Source: Saccoglossus kowalevskii
Lineage: Eukaryota; Hemichordata; Enteropneusta; Harrimaniidae
Assembly: GCF_000003605.2 (NCBI RefSeq)
Contig: NW_003158724.1
Span: 78,499 to 114,727, forward strand
Length of the DNA stretch: 36,229 nt
Direction of reading: 5' to 3'
Within the stretch, counting starts at the first letter, position 1. Each line of letters opens with the position of its first letter. Position numbers and translations under genes: made by a program. Under the pieces are notes generated by a model that made no database searches, was not told where the DNA came from, and saw only the letters and a program-made list of their open reading frames with translations. Positions 21,753 to 33,900 of the stretch are shown here, in pieces.

Positions 21753-24700
21753 TCTGGGTGTTTGGTATCTGCTGCGTCAAGACATTTTTTTGCCAATCCT
21801 AAAGAATTACAATTTTAATAATATTTTGACACCAGTATTGCCTTTACACAAAATGATCACCAGAGGGCACTGTTTGTTTGTGGTTGGCTTTACAGTGATA
21901 TGATAGACTTGCAATTGCAAGCGTTGAGCAAAACTGTAAATTCTATGAAGGTAGTAATTCAAGTTGCATTTGGATCTAATTACTGCTTTTAGTCAGTGAA
22001 TTTATGTACAGAATAGTAATTTACTGGCTGTTTTCCATCCCTGGCAGGTAATCTTGTCTGTGTATCTGATTATAGCTTGTGCAGTGTGCATATGATTGGC
22101 AATTATTACAGACATAGGATACATGCCAAGGTCATGAACTCCCTGTGGTTTACATTCATGTTTCTCTTTAAAACTTTTCTCCCTGCAATGCTATGTGGTA
22201 AACATTGATCTTTTTAACAAGCTCAGTTTTTTATAAAAAGAATCTTGATGGAATTCAGTTTCGAAAGGTGATACCATTATGACATTTTTATTGGTGCTTT
22301 AGAACAGTTCATGCTCAGAAGATAAAATCCTAGAAACTATTTATTTTTGCATTGGTTTCTATGTTGGGGAGGGGGCTTACATTTTGACCTCTGACTGTTC
22401 ATGTTCAAACCTTGTATATTTTTCTAAACTTGCTAGCTCACAGGGACTATGTAATGCAATTACTTGTTATTGCAGTATTGGTGAGGATTTATTTAATGCA
22501 TTCATCACAACATATCCATTTTGTCTTTGCGTAGCTTGCCTTTCATTTTATCCGCCTTGGGTGAAATCACAGTAAATTACTTGAGTTTAGATGCAATTTA
22601 TTTTTTCTAAAAAACATAGCTTTTGATACAGCTTCAGTCCCATGTGTGAGATAATTTTTAATTTTATCCTCTTGAAATAAAGTATTTTATTTTTCAGTAA
22701 TGAACAATTATTTTTACTGGATTATTTTTCAGCAAAAATATATTATTAATTAAAAGTAAACAAGCCATATTGCAATAACTCTGAAACAAAATTGAGGTCA
22801 AAAGTGAAAGTGTTTATATCTAGAAAGATCAGTTATGTGGATAAAATTATAAATGTTGGCTCTGGAATTGACAACAGCTGTATGGTTGTCAGTTAGTTGG
22901 ATTACAGGCTTGTATTCCCCCTGTGTAGCTATGTCAAGGCCAATCATTAATATTCATGTCACTAGAAAATAGGCCATGGTGCTTCACTCTTTGTTTACCT
23001 GTGTGTATTGTTCTACTGTTCAGTAATATGGTGTCATTAGTTCAATACTGTGTTCGCTATTGGGATGAAGTAGTGGAAAAAAAATCCAGTGAAGTACTCC
23101 TATATTTTACATGTAACTCATGAAAAATTAGTAAAAATAGACAGCCCAAATGTCAATTTAGTGAAAATTAATTCCAGCTAAAATAAGGTATTTTACAGGA
23201 TCCCATATATACGCATCTGAAGTTAATAACTCCATTATGTAATTTACTGCTCTAAGTTATTGTAATTTGACAGTGAAATCTTCACCACTTCAAAGAAAAT
23301 TCTTGACTCTCGTAAAATAATATTGTTTGTGGCATTTTCAGTGTACCAGCGACAGAAATCCTCATTGAATCTGTAATCCATAATCTGGTTCTTTTCCACT
23401 GGATTACCATCTCATTACTTCTTCTTTTCCATCTTTTCCTGCCCTGGTCACAGACAAAATCTGACAAACCTTTGCTTATGAACACCGCTTTGTCGGCTGC
23501 TCACCTAAACATGTATCAAGTCAGTATGACTATTTAATGAAAAAAAAAAATATCTTTCAATTTGATCATCAAAATTGACCTTAACAGCTGCTACAAAATA
23601 ATTTTTAATTCTTGAGTAATATGTTGCCTCTGGTTTTGTATTTGTTCAAGAACCTATTCATTCTATGCTGTTTTAACCTGTGGAATATAGATAATGGAAT
23701 TATCAATTTGTTCTATTATTAGTGCATACACTGACATAAATAAGGGAGGTGTTTCTAAGGTCAAAATAAGTAATATTCCATTTATTACACCAAATGCAAT
23801 GTATTTTTTTTTTGTTAGAAGCACATATAGACAAAAAATTACATTTATTGTATAATGGGTCTTTAAAATATTGATTATTTTGACCATAGAATATGTACTT
23901 TTAAGTACGATATTCTTGTTGGATTAGACAAAATTATTCCTTCCACCATATGTAACTGGGGACTGGGGGGGGGGGGTCTCATTGTTATTATTGAGTGACC
24001 TTTGACACTCACTTTGACACTAATTGGTCTGTCATTATGTGGTTGGTTGTCTACTTTTAGCATTATGTACAAGGTTACCAAATGGCAGGGGGCATTGGAG
24101 ATATTAAGGAAAGAATTATCTTCAAATTCAGGTTGTCAGCTGGTATTGGACCATCTCACCATGAAGGAATAATAGGTATAATTAGGAATTATACGGATTG
24201 CAACTTAAAACATTAAGTCTCATTGTCCCATCATAATTGTGAAATATTTAATGGTTTACAGTCATCCCAGGGTTCAACAGCTGAGCCTTTAAATGCTAGG
24301 TTTCACTCTGTTACCTTCAAAGATTTACATTTTCAAAGATGAAATAGAACAGATCAGATAAGATCAGCAGGTGCCTGTGTGACCTCTGACCTCACTCCAC
24401 ATGTCATCATCAAACTAATAATAAACATTTCACCCAGAGAGTGTGTTTTGGTGATTCTATTGAAGCATTCCATTACAGAGTCTCTGACCATATTGTAAAT
24501 AATGACACAGTCTATTAATGTTAGAAAGCACAGGTCAAAAGTTCATGGCATACAATTTATTTCAATCTGTTGGGGTCTTTATTTATAGCATTTCATAATT
24601 CTGGGTGGTTTAAACTTTCGAACTTTAATGTCAAATTTTGTCCTTCAAATTTAACATTAATAAATACTGGTATTCATTTTAGAATACTATTTATTACGAC

Positions 24701-24766
24701 TGAGGATAGTTATTTTTATTTATATGTGTCTGTTTTCAGTTCAAGATTCACTACCTACTCTATATT
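21753..24766 (+). other. REEP intron 1, segment without recognised features
   Basis: This is AT-rich intronic sequence with short chance frames only. There is a run of 12 G near 23966 and an A-rich run near 23540. I see no splice-bordered exon with family resemblance, no RNA gene and no transposon terminus. Confidence 0.5.
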
Positions 24767-24768
24767 TA

Positions 24769-25688
24769 CCGTACTCGACCGCGTTAGCGCCCAGGGGCCT
24801 CAACTCAGAAAATCACGATTTTTTAGGGGTGGGCGCTTACCCGAGCACCCCCCTCGAAAAAGAGTGCAAATGAAAAATTTGATTCATCAAGTGACAGATT
24901 ACGTCTTTGAAGGAAATCAAATTACGAAATTAGTTGAGTCGTCATTGATTTTCACAATGAAGAAACAGAAATGATCACAACAAATATGCACATTTTATTA
25001 AAATATTAATTACGTACCACCAGAATTTACGAAATTAAAAACATTTGAGTCTGTTGGAACACAGTCGAAGTCAAAATTGTCATATTATCTCCACTCACGA
25101 AGGTGTTGGATCGTACGCAAACTCTCGATGAAAATCACTTTCCGCCATGATGCATTTGCAGATTGCACCTGCAGCGGCGTCCTTTGACCTAATGGGTCAA
25201 GTTGGTTATTAACCAATCACAATGCTGTGTTGTACTGACGCAATTCTTCGGAAATTCCCGAAGACGTTCCGGTAACGCAATGCGGAAGTGAATTATCGAT
25301 GTCGAAGTATGATCTGTTGGAATTGATTTCAGCGAATAAACGACAAAGTTTTTTCCAAAAAACTAGTAACTAGCCATTTTTGAGAGGTAAACTGTATATG
25401 GCATGAAATATTTACCACATTTTACTTGTATTAACAGGTCATTGTCGAAGCGTAGTTTACGCACGGTTACCGTGTTCTACGCATTCACAACATGTTCACA
25501 GCGGTCGATATCCATGCTGTATCATATAAAAAACGATTACCAAGATTCGTTACGCAAGACCAAGTTTTAAATTAGTTGCATTTTGAAGGGGTGGGCGCTT
25601 TGCCGAATGTGACCCCAAATATAAAAATTGCGCAAAAGTGGGGGGTGGACGCTTGCCCGGGCATGGGCGCTAATGCAGTCGAGTACGG
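24769..25688. mobile_element. 920-bp terminal-inverted-repeat DNA element, TA-flanked
   Basis: The first 25 bp (24769-24793, starting CCGTACTCGAC and ending TTAGCGCCCA) match the reverse complement of the last 25 bp (25664-25688) at 23 positions. A TA dinucleotide flanks both ends (24767-24768, 25689-25690), as expected for a TA target-site duplication. Subterminal GGGGTGGGCGCTT words recur at 24826 and 25588, with a variant at 25641. The interior is more GC-rich than the intron around it. No transposase frame is visible, so this is a non-autonomous element. The superfamily is not assigned; the TA duplication allows Tc1/mariner-like or other TA-targeting families. Confidence 0.8.
25099..25148 (-). 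CDS. Possible captured first exon inside the inverted-repeat element
   Basis: On the minus strand an ATGGCGG start at 25148 opens MAESDFHREFAYDPTP and ends at a good donor, TC|GTGAGT (25098-25093). Upstream of it, towards higher coordinates, lie a CCAAT-type site (25213-25217), a TTCCGG word (25267) and an ETS-like GCGGAAGTG (25282-25290). That is the arrangement of a short housekeeping-type promoter followed by a coding first exon. The peptide is acidic at its start and I do not recognise it. It could be a host gene fragment captured by the element, the first exon of the element's own lost protein, or chance. Confidence 0.3.
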
Positions 25689-25988
25689 TAACATCAAAAT
25701 TTCTTTTTGTTTAAATTTTTTTTTTTTTTTTAAATTTATATCAGGACCTGTAGGTAGATAAATTGTGTCTATTTTGTCTAAACGTAACTAAAAAATTAAC
25801 TAAAAATGTTACACCTAAATTTGTGGTGAGAAAAAATTATAGCATTCAAAAGCCTTATGCCTATACCTTTACATGATGTGTGATCTGATTACATCATTGG
25901 GACTGTCTTCAGCTGCTATTACGAATGACAGTAGATTATACATGCATACATAATACTAATTGGAGTCTACTCTTCTTTGTTTTTGTAG

Positions 25989-26061
25989 TTTAGTGTTTGG
26001 CACACTGTATCCTGCCTATGCATCATATAAAGCCGTCAAGACACGCAATGTCAAAGAATAT
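25989..26061 (+). CDS. REEP1-4-like gene, coding exon 2
   Basis: The acceptor is TTTTTGTAG|T and the donor is TAT|GTAAGT, giving 73 nt that complete the split isoleucine codon and add 24 codons: [17 protein letters not shown] followed by [15 protein letters not shown]-x-SYKAVK is the most conserved segment of the TB2/DP1/HVA22 family and forms the first hairpin membrane region and the loop after it. The exon ends in phase 0 after KEY, where exon 3 (VKWMMYW) joins without frame change. It lies 18.2 kb downstream of exon 1, just 300 bp after the right end of an inverted-repeat element. No substitution breaks the motif, so the gene looks functional. Confidence 0.93.
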
Positions 26062-26260
26062 GTAAGTATTATCTCTGTTGAACGTACGTATGTAACTATG
26101 TATGGATAGATGAATGACATTAAAGCGCGGTAGTCGTCGCATGATTTTCCCACAATCCAATGCGTTCTTCAATCGGAAATCACAAGTATGAGGTTTGACT
26201 TGCACTGATTACCGACGGTGACTCCTTTGATACCTTTCAATCACATGAAAATTGCCTAAT

Positions 26261-26314
26261 TTAAGTTTGGAAACGTCTCAGTTTGTACTCGTTGATCTGC
26301 GCAAAAGTCGCCAT
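26261..26314 (-). CDS. Possible 17-codon antisense ORF next to YY1/NRF1-type motifs
   Basis: The minus strand reads AAAGATGGCGAC, a YY1-type motif, and its ATG opens MATFAQINEYKLRRFQT, then TAA. A near-consensus NRF1 site, CGCACATGCGCA, lies 27 bp upstream at 26341-26352. YY1 and NRF1 motifs together with an ATGGCG start are typical of TATA-less promoters with the start codon close to the transcription start. I do not recognise the peptide and there is no clear donor site to extend it. It may be a pseudogenised gene start, an antisense transcript origin or chance. Confidence 0.2.
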   Translation of the reverse strand: MATFAQINEYKLRRFQT

Positions 26315-26340
26315 CTTTGTTTATATGAGACCAAATATTT

Positions 26341-26352
26341 CGCACATGCGCA
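26341..26352. promoter_or_regulatory. NRF1-type site CGCACATGCGCA
   Basis: One base differs from the ideal palindromic NRF1 core (GCGCATGCGC). The site is followed by a GCGCGC run in an otherwise CpG-poor intron, about 290 bp after REEP exon 2. It may mark an intronic promoter or enhancer. Confidence 0.35.
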
Positions 26353-29340
26353 GCGCGCTGATTACTGCACTTTAATATTAATAAATGTTTTAGTTTTATT
26401 TGATGCGTTATCTGTTAGTTTACCAAGTTGGCACTGTTACTTTTAGCTATTTATACTATTCTCATGCACTCTTTGACTGATTCTTTTTAAATTTGCTTTA
26501 ATGACAAGACAATAAAGTGTTCATATTCACATTAGTTTGAAACTTAACCAGCTGGTGGCCATTTATCTTTGTAAAACTGCGTAAAATTTCAACTGTTTCT
26601 TTGGCGAGCATGATTGTGGGTTTCACATTATTCTAGAATCAAAATAAAATATTTATTGTACTTAGCCCAAAACAGAACAAAACAATCAAAAAAGCTATTT
26701 CACAAAATCCAAGTTATTTTTTGGTCTACCTGAAAATTGTATCACAAAGATTAATTAATTAACATTATTACTACTTGAGGATTGTCTTTAAATTTCCTAA
26801 TAAAATGGAATACAAGAAGTCAAATGTTGAGCGGCGGAAGATTTTTTTTATATTAGTAAATGTGAACAGACATGATGCCTGTTTAGGTCAAAGGTCAAAT
26901 TATCGTCAAATCATTACCGGTACTCCTAATAATGATGTCTCCTATGAAGTCTCCATGGAAAATCACCTTGACATATTTACTTCACCCTTTAAAAAATAAG
27001 ATTTTTTTTTCTTTGAGTTTAAAATTATTAGTAGCCCTTACTCAAATTGAATTGGTATAATTGTTGTACTGCTACGTGTACATGATCTCATTATTTGTAA
27101 ATATATCTGCGTACAGGTCTGTGGAAGATAGAATTATTTTTTTTCTATTCAGCAACAGTGCCCTTAAATGGCCCCAATCCTACTTCACTGGCATGGAATC
27201 ATGATTGACAGTCAGAGGTTCGCTGCACAGTTTCCATTTCTTCCGTTACCATAGAAACTGTCAAGAATGATTAATAATCAGTCTAGCAAGAGAGTAGTTT
27301 CGTAATATCTAGTGGGACACACTCACTACATGGGGCTCTGTTTAGTTCAGTCCCACAGTTAGTTTGCAGTTAGGGAAATGATACTTCTTACCATTTCTTC
27401 TTCATTTAATACTCAAGGGTTGCTTTTTTCGATTGTTTATTTCCAAAATATAGGTCAGTTAGCGTAGGATACCTTAATCTTGCTTCAAATTTGTTAACGC
27501 TAAGTGGTAAATCCAGTGAGAATACTTCTTTCCCATTTATTTGAATTGCAAATCAGTCACCATATTCTGTTTTCAGCTAAAATAGTGAAAGTCGCACACA
27601 TTGTTAAATATTGAACAGAAAATTGAATACTGGACGTTTATTTTCATTCACATTTTGTCATTTGAATTTTGTTGATTCCTGACTCTGTGCCTGTCTGCTA
27701 ATGCTGGCAGCCAAGTTCATCATCAAAATGATTTCGCTCTTTTTATTCGATCATAAAGCAGTCAATCAACAATGACTGTTTTGTGATTTTTTTTTTCCAC
27801 AAAGCCGGAAACACAACATTATATTTAAAACTGTCACAGCCTTCTATACATTTTAAGAGTGAGAAAATTAATAACACTTAATTAATGGTTGTTATGGTGA
27901 TATGATTGTCAACACAGTAATGATGATACAATGTATGGTACAAGATAGATCTTGTTGTTTTGACATTAGATGTAATAAATGACTCCCTGTCATGTTTTTT
28001 TTCTTATTTGATAGACATTGTCTATGGTTATTCTTTCACTGTCTTTTTTTTCCTTCGTAACTAAATGAATCTTTCAAGCAGAAGTAATTTATGTAATAAG
28101 AGATTATACTATTTGTTTTCAGTGGACCAAATCCAGGACTAATATTAGTTTGGTGCATATTCTGCACACATGTTTTAATACTTCAACTAACATCATCCCC
28201 TTTTCACTACAGCAAACATCAAACACTCCTTTTCAAGATTGATAAAAGCATGTGTCGGCAAATCCAAAAACAGTGATTAACCTTTCAAGTTGATATATAT
28301 TTGACCTCAAAACAAATTTTTGTCCAATTATTTTAAATACTGTATATTTCAGGATTTTGGTATTCAAGTGGCAATTAGTAGCATAATTTACTTTACTTTA
28401 ATGAGAGCTGGCTTTAACTTCCACTCTGTATTTGATACTGTTTTATATTATTCAAATTTATGATTGAATATTATTAGTAGTAATCTTGTTACCATGGTAT
28501 TTTTTTCTCTTTACTAGACAGGTAAAAAGCTTTTAACACCACAGGTTGTGAATTATTGGGACTCTAACTGTTGTTAAAAAAAACAGGCATAACTAGGTGG
28601 TTAAGTCTCCTTGTTTGCTTACTATTTACATACAGTTATTAACTCTCAGATGTTTTGATGTCATTGTTGGATTTGATTTTAATTTCTCAAGCTGGCAAGT
28701 CATCACATATTAACAACAGTTATGTGATCCACACTATAAGGTCATCACAAGAATACCACAAATACAGTATGATGATTACGTCTATGTTTGTAGTCCATCT
28801 CACAATCGATTGCCGTTGCAATATTTCAAGGAACATTGCCAGCGGTGTTTGTTTCGACTTAAGCACTTTAAATCCCAACAAGCAGATGCTGCTAGCTAGA
28901 CACAGCCATTTTTTCATCAATATGCGTAACTAGAGTGCAGTGATAACTACTCAAATTAAAGCACAATGAATGGATAAAACCACTTTCAAATTTGAAGTCA
29001 GATTTATTATTATGAATGAAAAAACTGTGTGAAATATGTAAATCATAACAGCCTACAAGCTATCTACATTTTAACGCAGTGAATTATTATTTGATTGCAT
29101 ACAGTGAGACTTTCTTATAAATGAGTGTTCTTACTTTCCAGTGGTCAAAGGTCATAAAACTCTAGCAGTGTTCCTAGAAATATTGCAAGTATCTGCAAGG
29201 GGGTCTGATAGTGAGATAGAGGTTTTCCTGATTAGTTTAGTTCAGTGCGTGCTGATTTATTGTGGAATAGTGTTGGCGCAATCTTGTGTGTTCAGTAACG
29301 AGATTCCATTTCTGTTGCACTGTATGCTGTATCCAATGTG

Positions 29341-30360
29341 AACAAATGAAAGTGTTCAAATGTAACATAAATAATCTGACACACATTCAATGTTAGTGAT
29401 GCAGTTTATCCCAAATCAAATGAAAGTGTTAAATGTAACATAAATAATCTGGCACACATTCAATGTTAGTGATGTAGTTTATTCCAAATCAAATGAAAGT
29501 GTTAAATGCAACATAAATAGTCTGGTACACATTCAATGTTAGTGATGCAGTTTATTCCAAATCAAATGAAAGTGTTAAATGTAACATAAATAATCTGACA
29601 CACATTCAATGCTAGTGATGCAATTTATCCCAAATCAAATGAAAGTGTTAAATGTAACATAAATAATCTAACACACATTCAATGCTAGTGATGCAATTTA
29701 TCCCAAATCAAATGAAAGTGTTAAATGTAACATAAATAGTCTGGCACACATTCAATGTTAGTGATGCAGTTTATTCCAAATCAAATGAAAGTCTTAAATG
29801 TAACATAAATAGTCTGGCACACATTCAATGTTAGTGATGCAGTTTATTCCAACTCAAATGAAAGTGTTAAAGGTAACATAAATAGTCTGGCACACATTCA
29901 ATGTTAGTGATGCAGTTTATTCCAAATCAAATGAAAGTCTTAAATGTAACATAAATAGTCTGGCACACATTCAATGTTAGTGATGCAGTTTATTCCAAAT
30001 CAAATGAAAGTGTTAAATGTAACATAAATAATCTGGCACACATTCAATGCTAGTGATGCAGTTTATTCCAAATCAAATGAAAGTGTTAAATGTAACATAA
30101 ATAGTCTGGCACACATTCAATGTTAGTGATGCAGTTTATCATTCACAACTTATGCAATCAATGTTCATTGTTCATAAATAGTCTGGCACACATTCAATGT
30201 TATTTATGCAGTTTATCCCAAATCAAATGAAAGTGTTAAATGTAACATAAATAATCTGGCACACATTCAATGTTAGTGATGCAGTTTATCCCAAATCAAA
30301 TGAAAGTGTTAAATGTAACATAAATAGTCTGGCACACATTCAATGTTAGTGATGCAGTTT
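29341..30360 (+). repeat. 73-bp tandem repeat array, 13 units plus a partial
   Basis: Each unit contains CAAATGAAAGTGTTAAATG, then ACATAAATA[AG]TCTGGCACAC, then ATTCAATGTTAGTGATGCAG. The GAAAGTG word recurs at 29348, 29422, 29495, 29568, 29641, 29714, 29787, 29860, 29933, 30006, 30079, 30229 and 30302. The spacing is 73 bp throughout, except 74 at the first step and 150 at 30079-30229. That long step is filled by a partial unit and an inserted ATTCACAACTTATGCAATC segment. No frame is maintained, since 73 is not a multiple of 3. Confidence 0.96.
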
Positions 30361-30620
30361 ATCATTCACAACTTATGCAATCAATGTTCATTGCTGGCAG
30401 TGTTTAGGATTCATTCATTCACAAGCATGCAACCAAAGATTGGTGCTGACAGTATTAATTAAGAATTTGTGTCATACATGTAGTCATATGTTGTGGATTA
30501 ATTGTCTTGACATAAATATTTATTGATCATGCAAGAGAGGTATTACATTGAGATTTAGTTTTTACTGTGCACAGATCTTTATTTGTCTCCAACCGTGAAC
30601 TTATGATGACACAAGAAACA
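30361..30620 (+). other. Transition between 73-bp and 120-bp arrays
   Basis: The start repeats the ATTCACAACTTATGCAATC segment that also interrupts the 73-bp array near 30141. It then reads GCTGGCAGTGTTTAGGATTC (30394-30413), a block that recurs inside the 120-bp units. The rest is ordinary AT-rich intron. Confidence 0.7.
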
Positions 30621-30920
30621 TGTTTATAGCCAGGGATGGTTTAAATCTTCATCAATATTTGATTACTTCATTTGATTGGCAACCAATGTTCAGTGCTGGC
30701 AGTGTTTAGGATTCGTTCACAACTATGCAACCAATGTTCATTTTGATAGCCAGGGATGCTTTAAATCTTTATCAATATTTGATTACTTCATTTGATATGC
30801 AACCAATGTTCAGTGCTGCCAGTGTTTAGGATTTGTTCACATCTATGCAACCAATGTTCATTTTGATAGCCAGGGATGGTTTAAATCTTCATCAATATTT
30901 GATTACTTCATTTGATATGG
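30621..30920 (+). repeat. 120-bp tandem repeat, 2.5 units
   Basis: The word ATCAATATTTGATTACTTC begins at 30651, 30771 and 30891, exactly 120 bp apart. Each unit also contains CAACCAATGTTCA twice in different contexts and GATAGCCAGGGATG. It is non-coding and intronic. Confidence 0.92.
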
Positions 30921-33900
30921 AGAATCATTGAAGAATGTCCAACTCCCAAAAGAGGAAACATCAAAGATATGCAAAGATAGCATGTGTTGCCATGGTTATA
31001 CTGAGCTTATAATTAAGCATTTCAAATAACATGCCAGTCTTAAGTGAATGGTCAGTCTATAGGAGTGAGAGTTATGACTGGTTTCTAGGTAATCCTGAGA
31101 TACCATGTGGCCTCGGAATAAAACACTTTTGTCCTATTCTACAACAGATGTATGTGAATAGATCATGTATGCAAGTGTTGCCATCACAAATTTGAATAAT
31201 TAATAATTTTGGCTCAGGTTTCACAGAGACCATTGTACAACTTATCATGTTATACTGTATTTTAGGACTTGAACTTTGGTATTCTGAAGTCATCCAAATT
31301 CAAGGCCAAAAAAATGATTGAAATTTTACTGAAAGGAATCAAGGCAGTTAGGTGGGGTATTGCAGCAATCGCCTCCGTGGCCTCTATGTCCTTGATGAAT
31401 GTTGAGCCCTGTCATATTTCATATATTAATAGCATATGCGCTTATGTAGATTACAGAGATTTTTCTTCTGTGATCAAAATAAGTCATACTTTCAGGATTC
31501 AGTATACAGCAATTTATATTATTTATGATTTATATACACTTCTTATTTGATATGCGCTTCTAATAGAGAAATTATGGTGAATGTAATTACTTTCAAATAA
31601 TAGCATAGTTTAGGCCTTGTATTGGGCATGCTTTATTGTGAATCATATAGAGTATAGTAAGTACTTGTTGCTATTGATAACCATGTAGATATCTCACGGC
31701 TATAAATGTTGAAAAACGGCAGTCAGCGCTAGATTTACGAGGCATCTATGGTGGTAGTAATTGACAATCGCTTCCTCGTTGTATCAATCAGATTAAAATC
31801 TAAAACTTAATCTTTTATTTTAGATTAATAACAGTCTTTTAAAGCTGCTGCCTATCCTATCTATTAAAACATTGCAGTTCACTCTGAGGTCAATAGAAGC
31901 ATGGAGCTAAAAAGAAATACCTCTTTTTAGCTAAATGATGGAAGCAAGCAACAATTGCTAAAGCATCCAAGCTCTATTTTGCGTGATATGAATACCTCAC
32001 GCTGGAAGCTCCCTTTGTAGTAGAGGCTTGCAATTCAAAATGGTCTCCCAAGGGAGATTTAGCTAATATATATATTCTGTCAGGTTTCCATGGAGACAAT
32101 CTTCACAGCTACTCATTGCTATAAAGACTGCTGTTATCACAACCTTGTCCGCTCTAATTTTACTTTTAAAAATAGTGACAAAGGATTATATTACTATTCT
32201 GAATTCCTTTACTTTATCTTATTACATTTTAGATTTCAGTTGTATCATAAAATATATAAGCGTTTGACCTTGTATTTTTGCTCCCATTTTTATTGACAAA
32301 AATCAGAAATTCAGAACAGAATTTATTTTTCATTAAATTAAAATATTCTTTGTGTTGTCTCTCATTTATTCTAAATGTGTAAAATTTATGTAAGCCTGTC
32401 ACCTGGAGTAGACTGTTTATGGTATGCTATGCTCTCTTGAATCTCATTTACTCAATCCATTAAATGTCAGAGGTGTGAATTTGAGTTGTTTCCTCCCAGG
32501 GTTTTCTGTACAGCTTCCCAGGTGCCTTTGCTGCAAATACTGGCTGTCTTTACTGCTATGTATTTTTGTTTTATCTGTTCCTATGGGTATCATCTTGCAA
32601 GGTAGAAATGCAGCATTGGCGTACTAGGTCGGTTTGGCTAAAAAGTCATACCTGGTAAAATCAAAACCGGACAAATTTCACTTGTTGAAGTTAAAATCTT
32701 GTCTGTCTGTCATATTTTGCTTTATCGGCTATGTATTCCAATGTTGTTGCAATAAAAACAAATTTTCAACTTGAATATCCCCCAACTGTTTTTTTCTTGG
32801 GCCTAAAATGATACTGCCTTCAATGTGTCCTGTTGTACAGGGAGTGTTCCTTTCAAATTACAGGTGTGAAACCATCACTAACCTCATAAATATCAAAAAG
32901 TACATATGTAACATATAATTGGTAACTTAGGGGGGCTTGTATGACTAATCCTTGGATATTATGGCTTCCTATCTCACCAGTGGTTTGCATTATATAAATC
33001 TTTCAGGAAATTAATTATTATGAAATACTTGTGGTTTGCAATATCAAATATAGTGCTTGTTTTCACATTTGCAGTTTAGAGTGGATTTTTTGCACGGTTT
33101 TCTTTTCGAGAAAAAAACATTTCCCAGAAGAAACAACAAAATGACCACAGTAGTTGATTTTTTGGTTTTAAATGCATTTCTCATTGCAACAATATTTAGT
33201 AGATTATTTAGTTTTATTCAGAAATAAATTTGTAAACAGACGACTACACTTAATTTATAAATAAATGTTTAATTAGTGTTTTTTATCAGTGTTCATGATG
33301 ATATGGAAGTCAATGTGAAATATTCACTGTTTCCCTTCCTCACTGCCATGTTTTATTTGCGTGTTGTAAACTGGACAGACCAAGAGTCTGTCCGCTAACT
33401 TGGGGGTGGAGCAGTGTTATTTTATTTATGTATTTTCTGTTTTTCAAATTTACAAAATTAAAGTGGTTTGTGTGTTGAGGTGATAACATTTATCAGGTCA
33501 CCCACCTTTCTGAGTTGTGAACAGAAGCTCTTTGTTTTGATATTCATAGAAATGGTATCAGTTCTCTCATCAATGACAGCTGTTACAACACAATTATAGT
33601 TGCTGACAGTTTGAATAGTGATAAAAGTTAACCCAGCAGAATATTGCAATGATACCATCTCATTGTCGGGATAGACCATGATAAGATCATGAGTTGAATT
33701 CTGTGAAATAAAGAGATAAAGGTCCTGTTATTTCCATCAAGGTTATCCGAGGTCCAAGCACGTTCCAGAAAACACTACATCTTGTGTATTTCAATTTCAG
33801 CCTTCATCATATGATTGCCTTGAATGATCAAGGACTCCTTGACCTTCTCTGAAACCTACTGTGTGAGGGCGCTCTTCCATATATTTGTCGTGGTCACTGT

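Larger units (their letters stand above)
26062..29340 (+). other. REEP intron 2, 5' segment; one CpG-richer patch
   Basis: This intronic sequence is AT-rich apart from 26090-26360, which has clustered CpGs and promoter-type motifs (listed separately). The rest holds short open frames without family resemblance and no clear repeats or RNA genes. Confidence 0.5.

Noticed and set aside
23955-23972. Run of G as a possible G-quadruplex or regulatory site
   Set aside because: It is a single homopolymer run, common as slippage in such genomes, with no other support.
24570-24974. 134-codon plus-strand frame
   Set aside because: It crosses the left end of the inverted-repeat element and mixes intron and element sequence, so it cannot be a conserved gene.
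31266-31550. Protein-like frame following TTTTAG (DLNFGILKSSKFKAKK...)
   Set aside because: The polypyrimidine tract is weak, the only nearby donor would break the phase between REEP exons 2 and 3, and I recognise no family.
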